DNA of 64,000 nucleotides from AP-15 sp963796155 (GTDB lineage Bacteria > Pseudomonadota > Alphaproteobacteria > ATCC43930 > CGMCC-115725), in the NCBI GenBank assembly GCA_963796155.1, contig CAWCKT010000050.1, forward strand, positions 24,141 through 88,140, given 5' to 3'. The notes beneath the pieces are model-generated. The model had not been told where the DNA came from, ran no database searches, and saw nothing but the letters and a program-made list of their open reading frames with translations. Positions 43,387 to 53,117 of the stretch are shown here, piece after piece. Both the position numbers and the translations under genes were made by a program. How positions within the stretch are numbered: position 1 is the stretch's first letter; the number at the start of each line of letters is the position of its first letter.

Positions 43387-44496
43387 GTGGAGACCCGCGC
43401 TGCTGTCGCTCACAAGGCCGGAGAGCCGCTGACAATTGAGACCGTCCAGCTCGAGGGCCCAAAAGACGGGGAGGTTCTGGTCGAGATCAAAGCGACCGGG
43501 ATCTGTCATACCGACGAGTTCACCTTGTCGGGCGCCGACCCGGAAGGACTCTTCCCGGCGATCCTCGGGCACGAGGGTGCCGGCGTCGTCGTCGATGTCG
43601 GGCGTAGCGTGACGAGTGTGGCGAAGGGGGATCACGTGATCCCGCTCTACACGCCCGAATGCCGCCAGTGCGAATATTGTCTATCGGGCAAGACCAATCT
43701 GTGCGTAGCGATCCGCGCGACGCAAGGCCAGGGCGTGATGCCCGACGGCACCAGCCGTTTCTCGCGCGGCGGCGACAAGATCCATCATTACATGGGCACT
43801 TCGACGTTCTCCAACTTCACGGTGCTACCCGAGATCGCCGTGGCGAAGATCCGCGAGGACGCGCCTTTCGACAAGGTCTGCTACATCGGCTGCGGCGTCA
43901 CCACCGGCATCGGCGCCGTGATCAACACCGCCAAGGTGGAGCCCGGCGCCAATGTCGTCATCTTCGGCCTCGGCGGGATCGGCCTCAACGTGATCCAGGG
44001 CTGCCGCATGGTCGGCGCCGACATGATCGTCGGGGTCGACATCAATCCGAAGCGCGAAGCGCTCGCCAGAAAGTTCGGGCTGACCCATTTCGTCAACCCG
44101 ACGGAGGTCGAGGGCGACATCGTTCCGTATTTGGTGAACCTGACCAAGGGCGGCGCCGATTACAGCTTCGAATGCATCGGCAATGTCAGGACGATGCGGC
44201 AGGCGCTCGAATGCAGCCACCGGGGGTGGGGTGTCAGTGTCATCATCGGTGTCGCGGGGGCGGGTCAGGAGATCTCCACTCGCCCGTTCCAGCTGGTCAC
44301 CGGGCGGGTCTGGAAGGGAACTGCATTCGGCGGCGCCAAAGGACGCACCGATGTGCCAAAGATCGTCGACTGGTACATGGAGAGGAAGGTCAATATCGAC
44401 GATCTGATCACCCACCAGCTTCCCCTGGCGGAGATCAACAAGGGTTTCGACCTGATGCGCGCTGGCAAGTTGATCCGCAGCGTCGTCGTCTATTGA
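43387..44496 (+). CDS. frmA: S-(hydroxymethyl)glutathione dehydrogenase / class III alcohol dehydrogenase
   Basis: 369 aa from a GTG with GGGAGGAG upstream. It oxidises the glutathione adduct of formaldehyde to S-formylglutathione with NAD. Zinc-ADH features are clear: GICHTDEFTLSG (catalytic Cys), GHEGAGVV, the structural zinc loop CRQCEYCLSGKTNLC, IGCGVTTGIGAV with another catalytic Cys, and GLGGIGLNVIQG for NAD. RATQGQGVMPDGTSRFS is typical of the glutathione-dependent class. It handles the formaldehyde made by XoxF. No formylglutathione hydrolase gene is adjacent. Confidence 0.95.
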   Translation: METRAAVAHKAGEPLTIETVQLEGPKDGEVLVEIKATGICHTDEFTLSGADPEGLFPAILGHEGAGVVVDVGRSVTSVAKGDHVIPLYTPECRQCEYCLSGKTNLCVAIRATQGQGVMPDGTSRFSRGGDKIHHYMGTSTFSNFTVLPEIAVAKIREDAPFDKVCYIGCGVTTGIGAVINTAKVEPGANVVIFGLGGIGLNVIQGCRMVGADMIVGVDINPKREALARKFGLTHFVNPTEVEGDIVPYLVNLTKGGADYSFECIGNVRTMRQALECSHRGWGVSVIIGVAGAGQEISTRPFQLVTGRVWKGTAFGGAKGRTDVPKIVDWYMERKVNIDDLITHQLPLAEINKGFDLMRAGKLIRSVVVY

Positions 44497-44549
44497 GCCC
44501 GACGTGCCTGGGATGGCCCCTGTAGCGGGCCGCACGAGGGTCTGAGTTC

Positions 44550-44670
44550 CTGACGTTTCGCAGCCTCTATTTAGCTCTAGCTCTCGTTGGGCTGGTCGGT
44601 GGGGCGGCGGCAGCGGAGCCGACGATCCGGGTCGGGTCGCTCCGTTACGGGACCTTAAGCTGGGTGCTGT
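44550..44670 (+). pseudogene. N-terminal stub of a NitT/TauT-type substrate-binding protein
   Basis: The frame reads LTFRSLYLALALVGLVGG, AAAAEPTIRVGSL and RYGTLSWVLF: a signal peptide and the first strand of an ABC substrate-binding protein of the nitrate/sulfonate type. It then runs into the 3' end of parB on the opposite strand. No ATG is visible at the front (CTG at the first codon). It is the remaining start of a gene lost by rearrangement at this point. Confidence 0.5.
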
Positions 44671-45531
44671 TCAACCGGCGCGCAGCAATTTCAGCACCCG
44701 GTCGAGCTGCTCGAGGCTCGCGTAGTGAAGGGTCAGCGACCCGCCGCGCTTCTTGGCTTCAAGGGCGACGCGCAACCCGAGGCGCGCGGTGAGTTCGCGT
44801 TCGAGCGCGACCGTGTCGGCATCATGGATGCGTCGTCGCGCCGCGCGCGGTGCCGCGGCGCGGCGTTGGACAAGCCGCTCGGTGGCGCGAACGTTGAGCC
44901 CGCGGCGCACGACTTCCGCGGCGAGTGCGGCCGGGTCCGCCGCGGCGAGCAGCGCCCGCGCGTGTCCGGCGGTGAGTTCGCCCTCGTCGAGCCGGCGGCG
45001 CACCGGCGCCGGCAACGACAACAGACGCACCGTGTTCGCTACATGGCTGCGGCTCTTGCCAAGGGCGTCGGCAAGGCTCGCCTGCGTGCGCCCCAATTCG
45101 TCGATCAGCCGGCGGTAGGCCTCCGCCTCTTCCAGCGGCGAGAGATCCTCGCGCTGCAAATTCTCGATCAGCGCGATTTCCAGTGCCTCGGAATCGCTGA
45201 TCTGACGAATGATGATCGGGACCGCGTGCAATCCGACGCGCTGTGCAGCCCGCCACCGGCGCTCGCCGGCGATCAGCTCGAAATCGGTTTCCCCCGCGTC
45301 GACTGCCCGCACCAGCAAGGGCTGGAGGATGCCCTTCTCGCGGATCGACTGGGCGAGCCCTTCGAGCTCGGCCTCGGCAAACCGCCGCCGCGGCTGCATC
45401 GCTCCAGGACGGATCCGCTCGATCGGCACGAGACGCTGCGAGGCCGCGGCGGCGGACGCGACGCCCTCCGCCTCGCCGAACAACGCCGCCAGACCGCGGC
45501 CGAGCTGACGTCGCGACGCCCGCTCGCTCAT
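44671..45531 (-). CDS. parB: Chromosome-partitioning protein ParB
   Basis: 286 aa. It begins RRQLGRGLAALFGE, has the ParB/Srx CTPase domain with IRPGAMQPRRRF, LLVRAV and ELIAGERRWRAAQRVG (about 70-100), then the helix-turn-helix KSRSHVANTVRLLSLP, and a C-terminal dimerisation domain. It binds parS and acts with ParA to segregate the replicated origin region. Starts inside the parA stop (ATGA), so parAB form an operon. Confidence 0.95.
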   Translation of the reverse strand: MSERASRRQLGRGLAALFGEAEGVASAAAASQRLVPIERIRPGAMQPRRRFAEAELEGLAQSIREKGILQPLLVRAVDAGETDFELIAGERRWRAAQRVGLHAVPIIIRQISDSEALEIALIENLQREDLSPLEEAEAYRRLIDELGRTQASLADALGKSRSHVANTVRLLSLPAPVRRRLDEGELTAGHARALLAAADPAALAAEVVRRGLNVRATERLVQRRAAAPRAARRRIHDADTVALERELTARLGLRVALEAKKRGGSLTLHYASLEQLDRVLKLLRAG

Positions 45532-46355
45532 TGCGCAGTGGTTCCGCTGCGGCGCAACACCTCGGCGGCAAGCCGGATGTAGGCCTGCGAGCCGGCGCAG
45601 CCGTGGTCATAGATCAGCACCGGTTTGCCGTGCGACGGCGCCTCGGCGATCCGCACATTGCGCGGGATCATCGTGTCGAAGACCTTGGCGCCGAAATGGC
45701 CCCGCACATCCGCGGCAACTAAGTCGCAGAGGTTGTTGCGCTGGTCGTACATCGTCAACACGACGCCCTGCAGCTCCAGCCGTGGGTTGAGCGCACGCTG
45801 AACTCGTTCAACCGTCCGCATCAGCTGGCTCAACCCTTCGAGCGCATAGAATTCGCATTGCAACGGCACCAGCACCAAATCGGCGGCAACCAGTGCATTG
45901 ATGGTCAGTAGGTTCAGTGACGGCGGACAGTCAATCAGCACCTCGTCATAGTCGCCGACCCGGCTGCGGATCGCTCGGCTCAACAAAAACTCGCGGCGCT
46001 CGCGCGCGATGAATTCAAGGTCGGCGCCCGCCAGATCCTGCGACGCCGGGACGATGCAGAGGCGGGGAATATCCGTCGCCACGACGGCGGTTTCGAGCTC
46101 GGCCTCGCCCAGAATCAGCTCATAGCTCGTCGACGCCCGGGCCCGGCGCTCGATGCCGAGCCCGGTGCTGGCGTTGCCCTGCGCGTCGAGGTCGATGACG
46201 AGGACGCGACGACCGGCCGCCGCCAGCGCGGTTGCCAGGTTGATCGCGGTCGTCGTCTTGCCGACGCCGCCCTTCTGGTTGGCGACCGCGACGATGCGGG
46301 CGCGGCGCGTGACGGCCACGGCACGCGGCCGGGCCTCAACCGTGGCGAGGCTCAC
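45528..46355 (-). CDS. parA: Chromosome-partitioning ATPase ParA
   Basis: 275 aa from a GTG. Deviant Walker A is KGGVGKTTTAINLATALA (about 28-45), Walker A' and B follow in VLVIDLDAQGNASTGLG and VLIDCPPSLNLLTINAL. It moves ParB-parS complexes. Overlaps the end of rsmG by 20 bp and the start of parB by 4 bp, giving the usual rsmG-parA-parB order. Confidence 0.95.
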   Translation of the reverse strand: MSLATVEARPRAVAVTRRARIVAVANQKGGVGKTTTAINLATALAAAGRRVLVIDLDAQGNASTGLGIERRARASTSYELILGEAELETAVVATDIPRLCIVPASQDLAGADLEFIARERREFLLSRAIRSRVGDYDEVLIDCPPSLNLLTINALVAADLVLVPLQCEFYALEGLSQLMRTVERVQRALNPRLELQGVVLTMYDQRNNLCDLVAADVRGHFGAKVFDTMIPRNVRIAEAPSHGKPVLIYDHGCAGSQAYIRLAAEVLRRSGTTAQ

Positions 46356-47040
46356 GGGCTACCTGGTGCAAGCGAAGAACGACCCCCCGCGGATCAGAAC
46401 GGCTCTGGCAAAGCGACGCGGTCATTGTCCAGTCTTTGCGGGCGAGGGTCAATTCCTCCTCGACCCGTTCGCCCTTGAGAAACAGGCAGACGCCGCCGGG
46501 AGCGAGAAACGGCTCGGCAAGCCGGAGCAACCGGTCGAGCGGGGCGCAGGCGCGGGCGGTCACGACATCGACCGGGTGCGGCGGCACCGCCTGAATGCGG
46601 CACGGGCGAATCGTCACGTCGACTTCGGTCAATCGCGCGGCCTCGCGCAGGAAGGCGGATTTGCGCGAATCGGCCTCCACCAGCTCGACACAAGGCACGC
46701 CGAGAATTGCCAGAATGAGCCCCGGCAGGCCGGCGCCGCTGCCCAGATCGATCAGATTACGCGCCCGCTCGGCCACAAATGGCCAAAGCTGCGCCGAATT
46801 GAGGATGTGGCGCCGCCACAGATCAGCGATCGTGTCGCGGCCGACGAGATTGATCCGCGTCGACCACCGGGTCAGCAGTGCCGCATAGGTTTCGAGACGC
46901 GCCAGTGTTTCACGTGAAACAGGAAAGATCTCCGCAAAGCCCTCCGGGCCGAGGGGAGAAGTCACACCGCCGGGACGCCCCCTCCCATTCCCTCCCCCGC
47001 GAGCGGCCTTGTGGGAAATCTCCATTCCTGCACGAAACAT
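46336..47040 (-). CDS. rsmG: 16S rRNA (guanine-527-N7)-methyltransferase
   Basis: 234 aa. GidB family: TRWSTRINLVGRDTIADLWRRHILNSAQL (landmark), SAM-binding LIDLGSGAGLPGLILAIL, then ELVEADSRKSAFLREAARL and VVTARACAPLDRLL. It adds the m7G at position 527 of 16S rRNA. The codons of PVSRETL include a perfect parS site. Normally mnmG lies immediately upstream, but here about 3.2 kb of other genes separate them. Confidence 0.93.
   Translation of the reverse strand: MFRAGMEISHKAARGGGNGRGRPGGVTSPLGPEGFAEIFPVSRETLARLETYAALLTRWSTRINLVGRDTIADLWRRHILNSAQLWPFVAERARNLIDLGSGAGLPGLILAILGVPCVELVEADSRKSAFLREAARLTEVDVTIRPCRIQAVPPHPVDVVTARACAPLDRLLRLAEPFLAPGGVCLFLKGERVEEELTLARKDWTMTASLCQSRSDPRGVVLRLHQVAREPRHG
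46906..46921. promoter_or_regulatory. parS centromere site
   Basis: TGTTTCACGTGAAACA, a perfect 16-bp palindrome identical to the consensus ParB-binding site. It lies inside the rsmG reading frame, encoding part of VSRET, within 1.4 kb of parB. No second copy was noticed in the window. Confidence 0.95.
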
Positions 47041-47268
47041 CCGAACCCTGATCGAGAAATGACACCACTCGCGGCCTATGCCAGCAACCGCATCAATCGC
47101 CCGCCGACGATCAGCCCCGTTACGGGTGCCAAAACGGTCTTCACGCTCGTTTGGGAACGCGCGTCATGAAGGATGAGATCGGCCTCAAGATCACCTTCTT
47201 CTTCTGAGCAACGGCTTGTCGAGCGTCATGCGACGACCACCGAGAAGTGACCTATGCGCTCGGAAAGG

Positions 47269-48315
47269 TCAATTGGCGGTCGGGATAACGTCTGCATATC
47301 TGTCCCAATGTCCCACGATTTCTTCGACGATGATGCTGCCCACGCGATAGGCTGCGGCGAGTGCGGGCATATAGGCTGGCATTCCCTCGCGCCTCATAGC
47401 GGCAATGTGCTCGACCGCGCTGCGACCTGGATATGGCATCTGAAAGTTGCTGCCTGTCCGTAGCACCATGAGCCGCCGTATATCGGCCCGGCCTGCGTTG
47501 CCAAGGAAGGTCAAAGCTTGCGCGATTCCGGTATCCTCCATCGCGGTCATCACGAACCGCCCCTTGCCAGCCGTCCAGTAAGCAGTCCACGCGCTCAAAT
47601 GTTTGTTGAATAACGGCCCGCTATGCCGTGTTGAGCCGGAAACATCGTCGCCACGCATCACAACGGGGGGCATCTGCGCTGCTGGATAGCCTGCATACAG
47701 GGCACGCGCATTTCGCATTGCCTCGGTGTCATCGACTTCGATATTTCGGGTCAGGTCATAGGCCCAAGCGACGAGTCCGGGATCGAGATGATAAACTGGC
47801 CCGCCGATCTCGGCATCGACCGGCTCCTCGTAAGGCGCAGTCTTGCCCAGTGGGATCAGCCCGGTGGGCCAGGCAGCGGGAATCTCACGCGCGTCAATCT
47901 CGAAGGCGAGGTCGCCGTCAACCACCCACTCGGCCCAAGCGGCAGAGCCGAGAGACGCCTCGTTCGGATTGACGCCCGCGATTCCAGCTACGAGCCAATA
48001 TGCTTTGGTCAGATCGAGACGCGGGTCCATGCCTAGTGCCATAATGGAAGCTGTGGCGCGTGCGGTGCCTACGCCGGTGACGATGCCAAGCACCCGTTTG
48101 TCGGGGTTGTAGCGCAAATCCCGGAAGCCCTGCGGGAATGGAATCTTCTCGGGCAAAGGCAGTTGCTCAACCCAGGTCTGAAATTCACCCGGTCGGTCTC
48201 CGGTGTCCTCGCCGATCTCGAACATCGTGACGACTACGACCCTGATCGATATGCACCGATCCGCATCGGTTGAGCTTGCCGCCAGTAGATCGGAATTTGT
48301 GAGGCCGACGATCAT
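47269..48315 (-). CDS. Purine nucleoside permease (NUP) family protein
   Basis: 348 aa. Family landmarks: ISIRVVVVTMFEIGEDTGDRPGEFQTWVEQ (start), YWLVAGIAGVNPNEASLGSAAWAEWVVDGDL, ALYAGYPAAQMPPVVMRGDDVSGSTRHSG and FVMTAMEDTGIAQAL, all given as positions along the chain. This family resembles nucleoside phosphorylases. Unlike many members it lacks an obvious signal peptide, so either it is cytoplasmic or the N-terminus has been shortened. Base composition looks lower in GC than the flanking rsmG and mnmG genes, which it separates. Confidence 0.85.
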   Translation of the reverse strand: MIVGLTNSDLLAASSTDADRCISIRVVVVTMFEIGEDTGDRPGEFQTWVEQLPLPEKIPFPQGFRDLRYNPDKRVLGIVTGVGTARATASIMALGMDPRLDLTKAYWLVAGIAGVNPNEASLGSAAWAEWVVDGDLAFEIDAREIPAAWPTGLIPLGKTAPYEEPVDAEIGGPVYHLDPGLVAWAYDLTRNIEVDDTEAMRNARALYAGYPAAQMPPVVMRGDDVSGSTRHSGPLFNKHLSAWTAYWTAGKGRFVMTAMEDTGIAQALTFLGNAGRADIRRLMVLRTGSNFQMPYPGRSAVEHIAAMRREGMPAYMPALAAAYRVGSIIVEEIVGHWDRYADVIPTAN

Positions 48316-48447
48316 AGCTCCTCTCGCCCTGAAATGGCATCATGAGCCACGGTGGGTCAATCCAGAATAGCGCCTTCTAAAAGCCTGGGTAATGCATCTA
48401 AGAGCCGTTCTGGGGCGATGCTGGCAGGTCCCACTAAAGTGCACGTA

Positions 48448-49449
48448 TCAGGGGACGCCAATTCCAAATAGAGGATCGGCGACGTTGGTTGCTAAGGATG
48501 TTGATAGCAAGATAATCACTCCGTTGGCCGGTGCCTCATATTTACCGATCAGTTCACCGAAGTAATCCTTTACCTCGCCCACAACCTGCCCCTTCTTTAC
48601 GGTGTCGCCGCTTTTGACCCATGGATACCAACAGCCCCGGTGTTCAGACCTGATCCACGGATAGTCTCGAAAATCAACGCGATCACCGACCGGCGGAGGG
48701 TTACCTGACAAAATACGAAACATCTGCGCCACGTACCGGCATCCCCGAACGAGAATCTGCACACTCTCCTCATCCATCTGGCCGCATTGCCCAGCCTCGG
48801 CAACGATGCAGGGAATGTCCAGACTGGCGGCCATCTTGAACGTGGTTCCCGGCAAATTCCGGGGGTGAATTATGTGCTTGATGCCAAAGATTTCCGACAT
48901 GGCCTTGGCGCGCCGCTGCACGTCGGCCTTCCCTTCCTCGATATAGCCTGCGACGGGCACCAGGGCTTCATGGATGTCGCCGCCATGCATATCGATCCAG
49001 GCATCGACCAAGGGGCGGGCTTGTTCATCATGGCCCTGTTCGTCTGTCCCTTGGTGCCCGATGACACTCGTCATTACCGTATGGGCAATTCTCTCGGAAA
49101 CGGTCCCCAACGCGCGACCGGGAAATTGGCGGTTGACGTTCTTTCCGTCCGCTGGATGGAGATATTGCAGGCGCGCGTGAAAGGCGTCCGGACTGACGAT
49201 GGGCATTAAAATAACAGTTCCCGAAACCTCAGAAGGGTTAAGGTCTTTGGCAAGTCGGATGGCTGCCTCAATGCTTGGATACTCTCCTCCGTGAATGCCT
49301 GCCGTAATCAGAAGCGTTGGACCGTCCGCAACACCATTGACGATCGTTACAGGGATGCCGGTCTCGGTGCCGGGCACTGCGAGTGCACCGGTGGCTTTCT
49401 GACCGGGCCCTGCTTCTACGTTACCGACGACTTTAAGTTGGGTGCTCAT
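48448..49449 (-). CDS. Succinylglutamate desuccinylase/aspartoacylase family hydrolase
   Basis: 333 aa from the ATG at 49449, with AGGAAGG 8 bases upstream. Zinc carboxypeptidase-like fold: the HGGEYPS motif (about residue 52, H-x-x-E metal ligands), NVNRQFPGR, and DMHGGDIHEALVPV with the third ligand; the C-terminal beta-domain reads VKKGQVVGEVKDYFGE. It should cleave an N-acyl amino acid or related amide. It belongs to the inserted block between rsmG and mnmG. Confidence 0.85.
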   Translation of the reverse strand: MSTQLKVVGNVEAGPGQKATGALAVPGTETGIPVTIVNGVADGPTLLITAGIHGGEYPSIEAAIRLAKDLNPSEVSGTVILMPIVSPDAFHARLQYLHPADGKNVNRQFPGRALGTVSERIAHTVMTSVIGHQGTDEQGHDEQARPLVDAWIDMHGGDIHEALVPVAGYIEEGKADVQRRAKAMSEIFGIKHIIHPRNLPGTTFKMAASLDIPCIVAEAGQCGQMDEESVQILVRGCRYVAQMFRILSGNPPPVGDRVDFRDYPWIRSEHRGCWYPWVKSGDTVKKGQVVGEVKDYFGELIGKYEAPANGVIILLSTSLATNVADPLFGIGVP

Positions 49450-49481
49450 CGAGCCGGCCTTCCTGATTGGAGTTTGCAGGC

Positions 49482-50222
49482 TCATCGGCTCTGACGAGAA
49501 AACACAAACCAAGCGATTTCCTCAGTTACAGGGTCATTCTGATTGATCGTATCGCCTGGAGAGCGCAGTGCCGCCATCCCCTGCTCAAAATCCTCGTCCG
49601 ACAATCGTGCCAAGAACGAGTTCGGCTCGTAGGGAGGACTTCTCGACGAAACTCTGCCAGTCCGGCGCGACAACCTGCGTGACTATCTTATGGACGACCG
49701 GTGCAAATCCGCCCGCGACGAACACCCTCTCAATGTCTCGCCCGGGCGGCAGTTCGGACTCGATCAGCAAGTCCAATCGCGGAAAGAAGTGTCGGTGCGG
49801 AAAGTCAGTCTCCCGAGTGCCATTGCGAATGCAGACAAGGCCGTTCTGAAGCAACACCCGGCGACACTCCAGCGCGGTCATACGCGGATCGTTCAGATGA
49901 TGATAGACGTTCGACATGAATACGAGATCAGCGCAATCATCACCGAGCGGTATGACCTCCGCCGGCCCTCGCCGGTAGCTAACCCTTCCGGTGGACAGCT
50001 TGCGACGAGCTTGATCTATCATCTTCTCTGACGGATCGATGCCTACGACCTCAACATTGAAACGCGCGGCCAGCATTTCGGAGAACCGGCCAGTGCCGCA
50101 GCCGAGATCAATGATTAGCGACGTTTCGCCTTGCGCGATATGAGCCGAGAGCAAGTCCTGCCATAGTCGAGCCGTTTGTGGTGCGAGAGCGCGAGCCTTG
50201 TCATAGGACGCGGCGATCTCGG

Positions 50223-50238
<16 letters not shown>
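49482..50238 (-). pseudogene. Class I SAM-dependent methyltransferase with a C-terminal frameshift
   Basis: From the ATG at 50238 (GAGGGGG upstream) the frame gives 217 aa ending at 49585, with SAM-binding LIIDLGCGTGRFSEML and VVGIDPSEKMIDQARRKL. After SLRAE near 49632 the family-like continuation (SFLARLSDEDFEQGMAALRS, then VTEEIAWFVFSRQSR) is in another frame and ends at 49482, so one extra base is present. The catalytic fold is intact, and a shortened protein may still work. An alternative ATG at 50226 overlaps the mnmG stop. Substrate unknown. Confidence 0.7.
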
Positions 50239-52169
<1,931 letters not shown>

Positions 52170-52197
52170 GACTGGACCTCCGAGGGGACCCCGCCCT

Positions 52198-53046
52198 TCA
52201 GTTCGGATAGACGATCGTCCGCAGCATGACGCGGCGCTCCTCGGGGTGATAATCGCCGGCACCGCGGTGCATCGTCGCGCGTTCGTCCCACATCAGCACG
52301 TCGCCAACGCGCCAGGAATGGTAATAGACGAAGCGCTCCTGGGTCGCGTGACGGGCGAGCTCCTCGATCAGACCCCACGCCTCTTCCCGGTCCATCCCGA
52401 CAAAGCCGTGGGTGTGCATCGGGTTGACAAAGAGGATCGGGCGGCCGGTGACGGGGTGGGTGATGACCGCCGGGCGCTGCTGCTCGACATAATCCTTATC
52501 GGTCATGTTCTTGGCCTCGTCTGGGCTGTAGAGCCGCGTACCGGCCGGTCCGTCGGTCCGGCCGTGCAATCCGACGAGGCCGGCGAGACGCTCTTTTGTC
52601 GCCTCCGGCAATGCGTCGTAAGCCGCGCGCATGTCGGCGAACATCGTCCCGCCCTTGGTCGCGGGAACCTCCAGCGCGTGCAGCATCGCGAGGAGCGGGA
52701 GCTCTTCTTCATAGGTCGAGTCGGTATGCCAGTCGGTCGCGCGCTTGACGCCGTACCAGTCGACGTCGCCGGCGTCGTCGACATTGCGCAGCCACGACAC
52801 CTCGGGAACGCCGGGATAGCGATAGCTGACCAGCGCGTGCCGGCGCGGCGCGCCGAAGCGGCGCCCGAAGGCGGCGAGCGCGGCCGCGCCGAGATGCTGG
52901 TCGCGAAACACCAGCACCGGATGCTCGGCGAAGGCTCCCTTGATCCATGCGAAGCTCGCCTCGTCGAGCGGCTGGCCCAGGTCGATGCCGAGCGCCTCGC
53001 TGCCGAGCGCCTGGCCGAGCGGGCGTAATTGCGGTGTGTTGCTCAA
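52198..53046 (-). CDS. TauD/TfdA-family 2-oxoglutarate-dependent dioxygenase
   Basis: 282 aa with a TTG start (GGAGG upstream). Non-haem iron ligands: the HTD motif in WHTDSTYEEELPL (about 107-119) and the distal His in ATMHRGAGDYHPEERRV, followed by the 2-oxoglutarate-binding Arg. PVLVFRDQHL and FVNPMHTHGF are typical. It would hydroxylate a small organic acid, releasing sulfite or a phenol depending on substrate. It lies where mnmE is expected; its neighbours are catabolic genes. Confidence 0.88.
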   Translation of the reverse strand: MSNTPQLRPLGQALGSEALGIDLGQPLDEASFAWIKGAFAEHPVLVFRDQHLGAAALAAFGRRFGAPRRHALVSYRYPGVPEVSWLRNVDDAGDVDWYGVKRATDWHTDSTYEEELPLLAMLHALEVPATKGGTMFADMRAAYDALPEATKERLAGLVGLHGRTDGPAGTRLYSPDEAKNMTDKDYVEQQRPAVITHPVTGRPILFVNPMHTHGFVGMDREEAWGLIEELARHATQERFVYYHSWRVGDVLMWDERATMHRGAGDYHPEERRVMLRTIVYPN

Positions 53047-53117
53047 GTACCATCCTCCTTTTGCCGTCCGACTCTCAGTTTACGCGGGCTGTCCTCGCCC
53101 GTCTAAGCGCCATTGAC

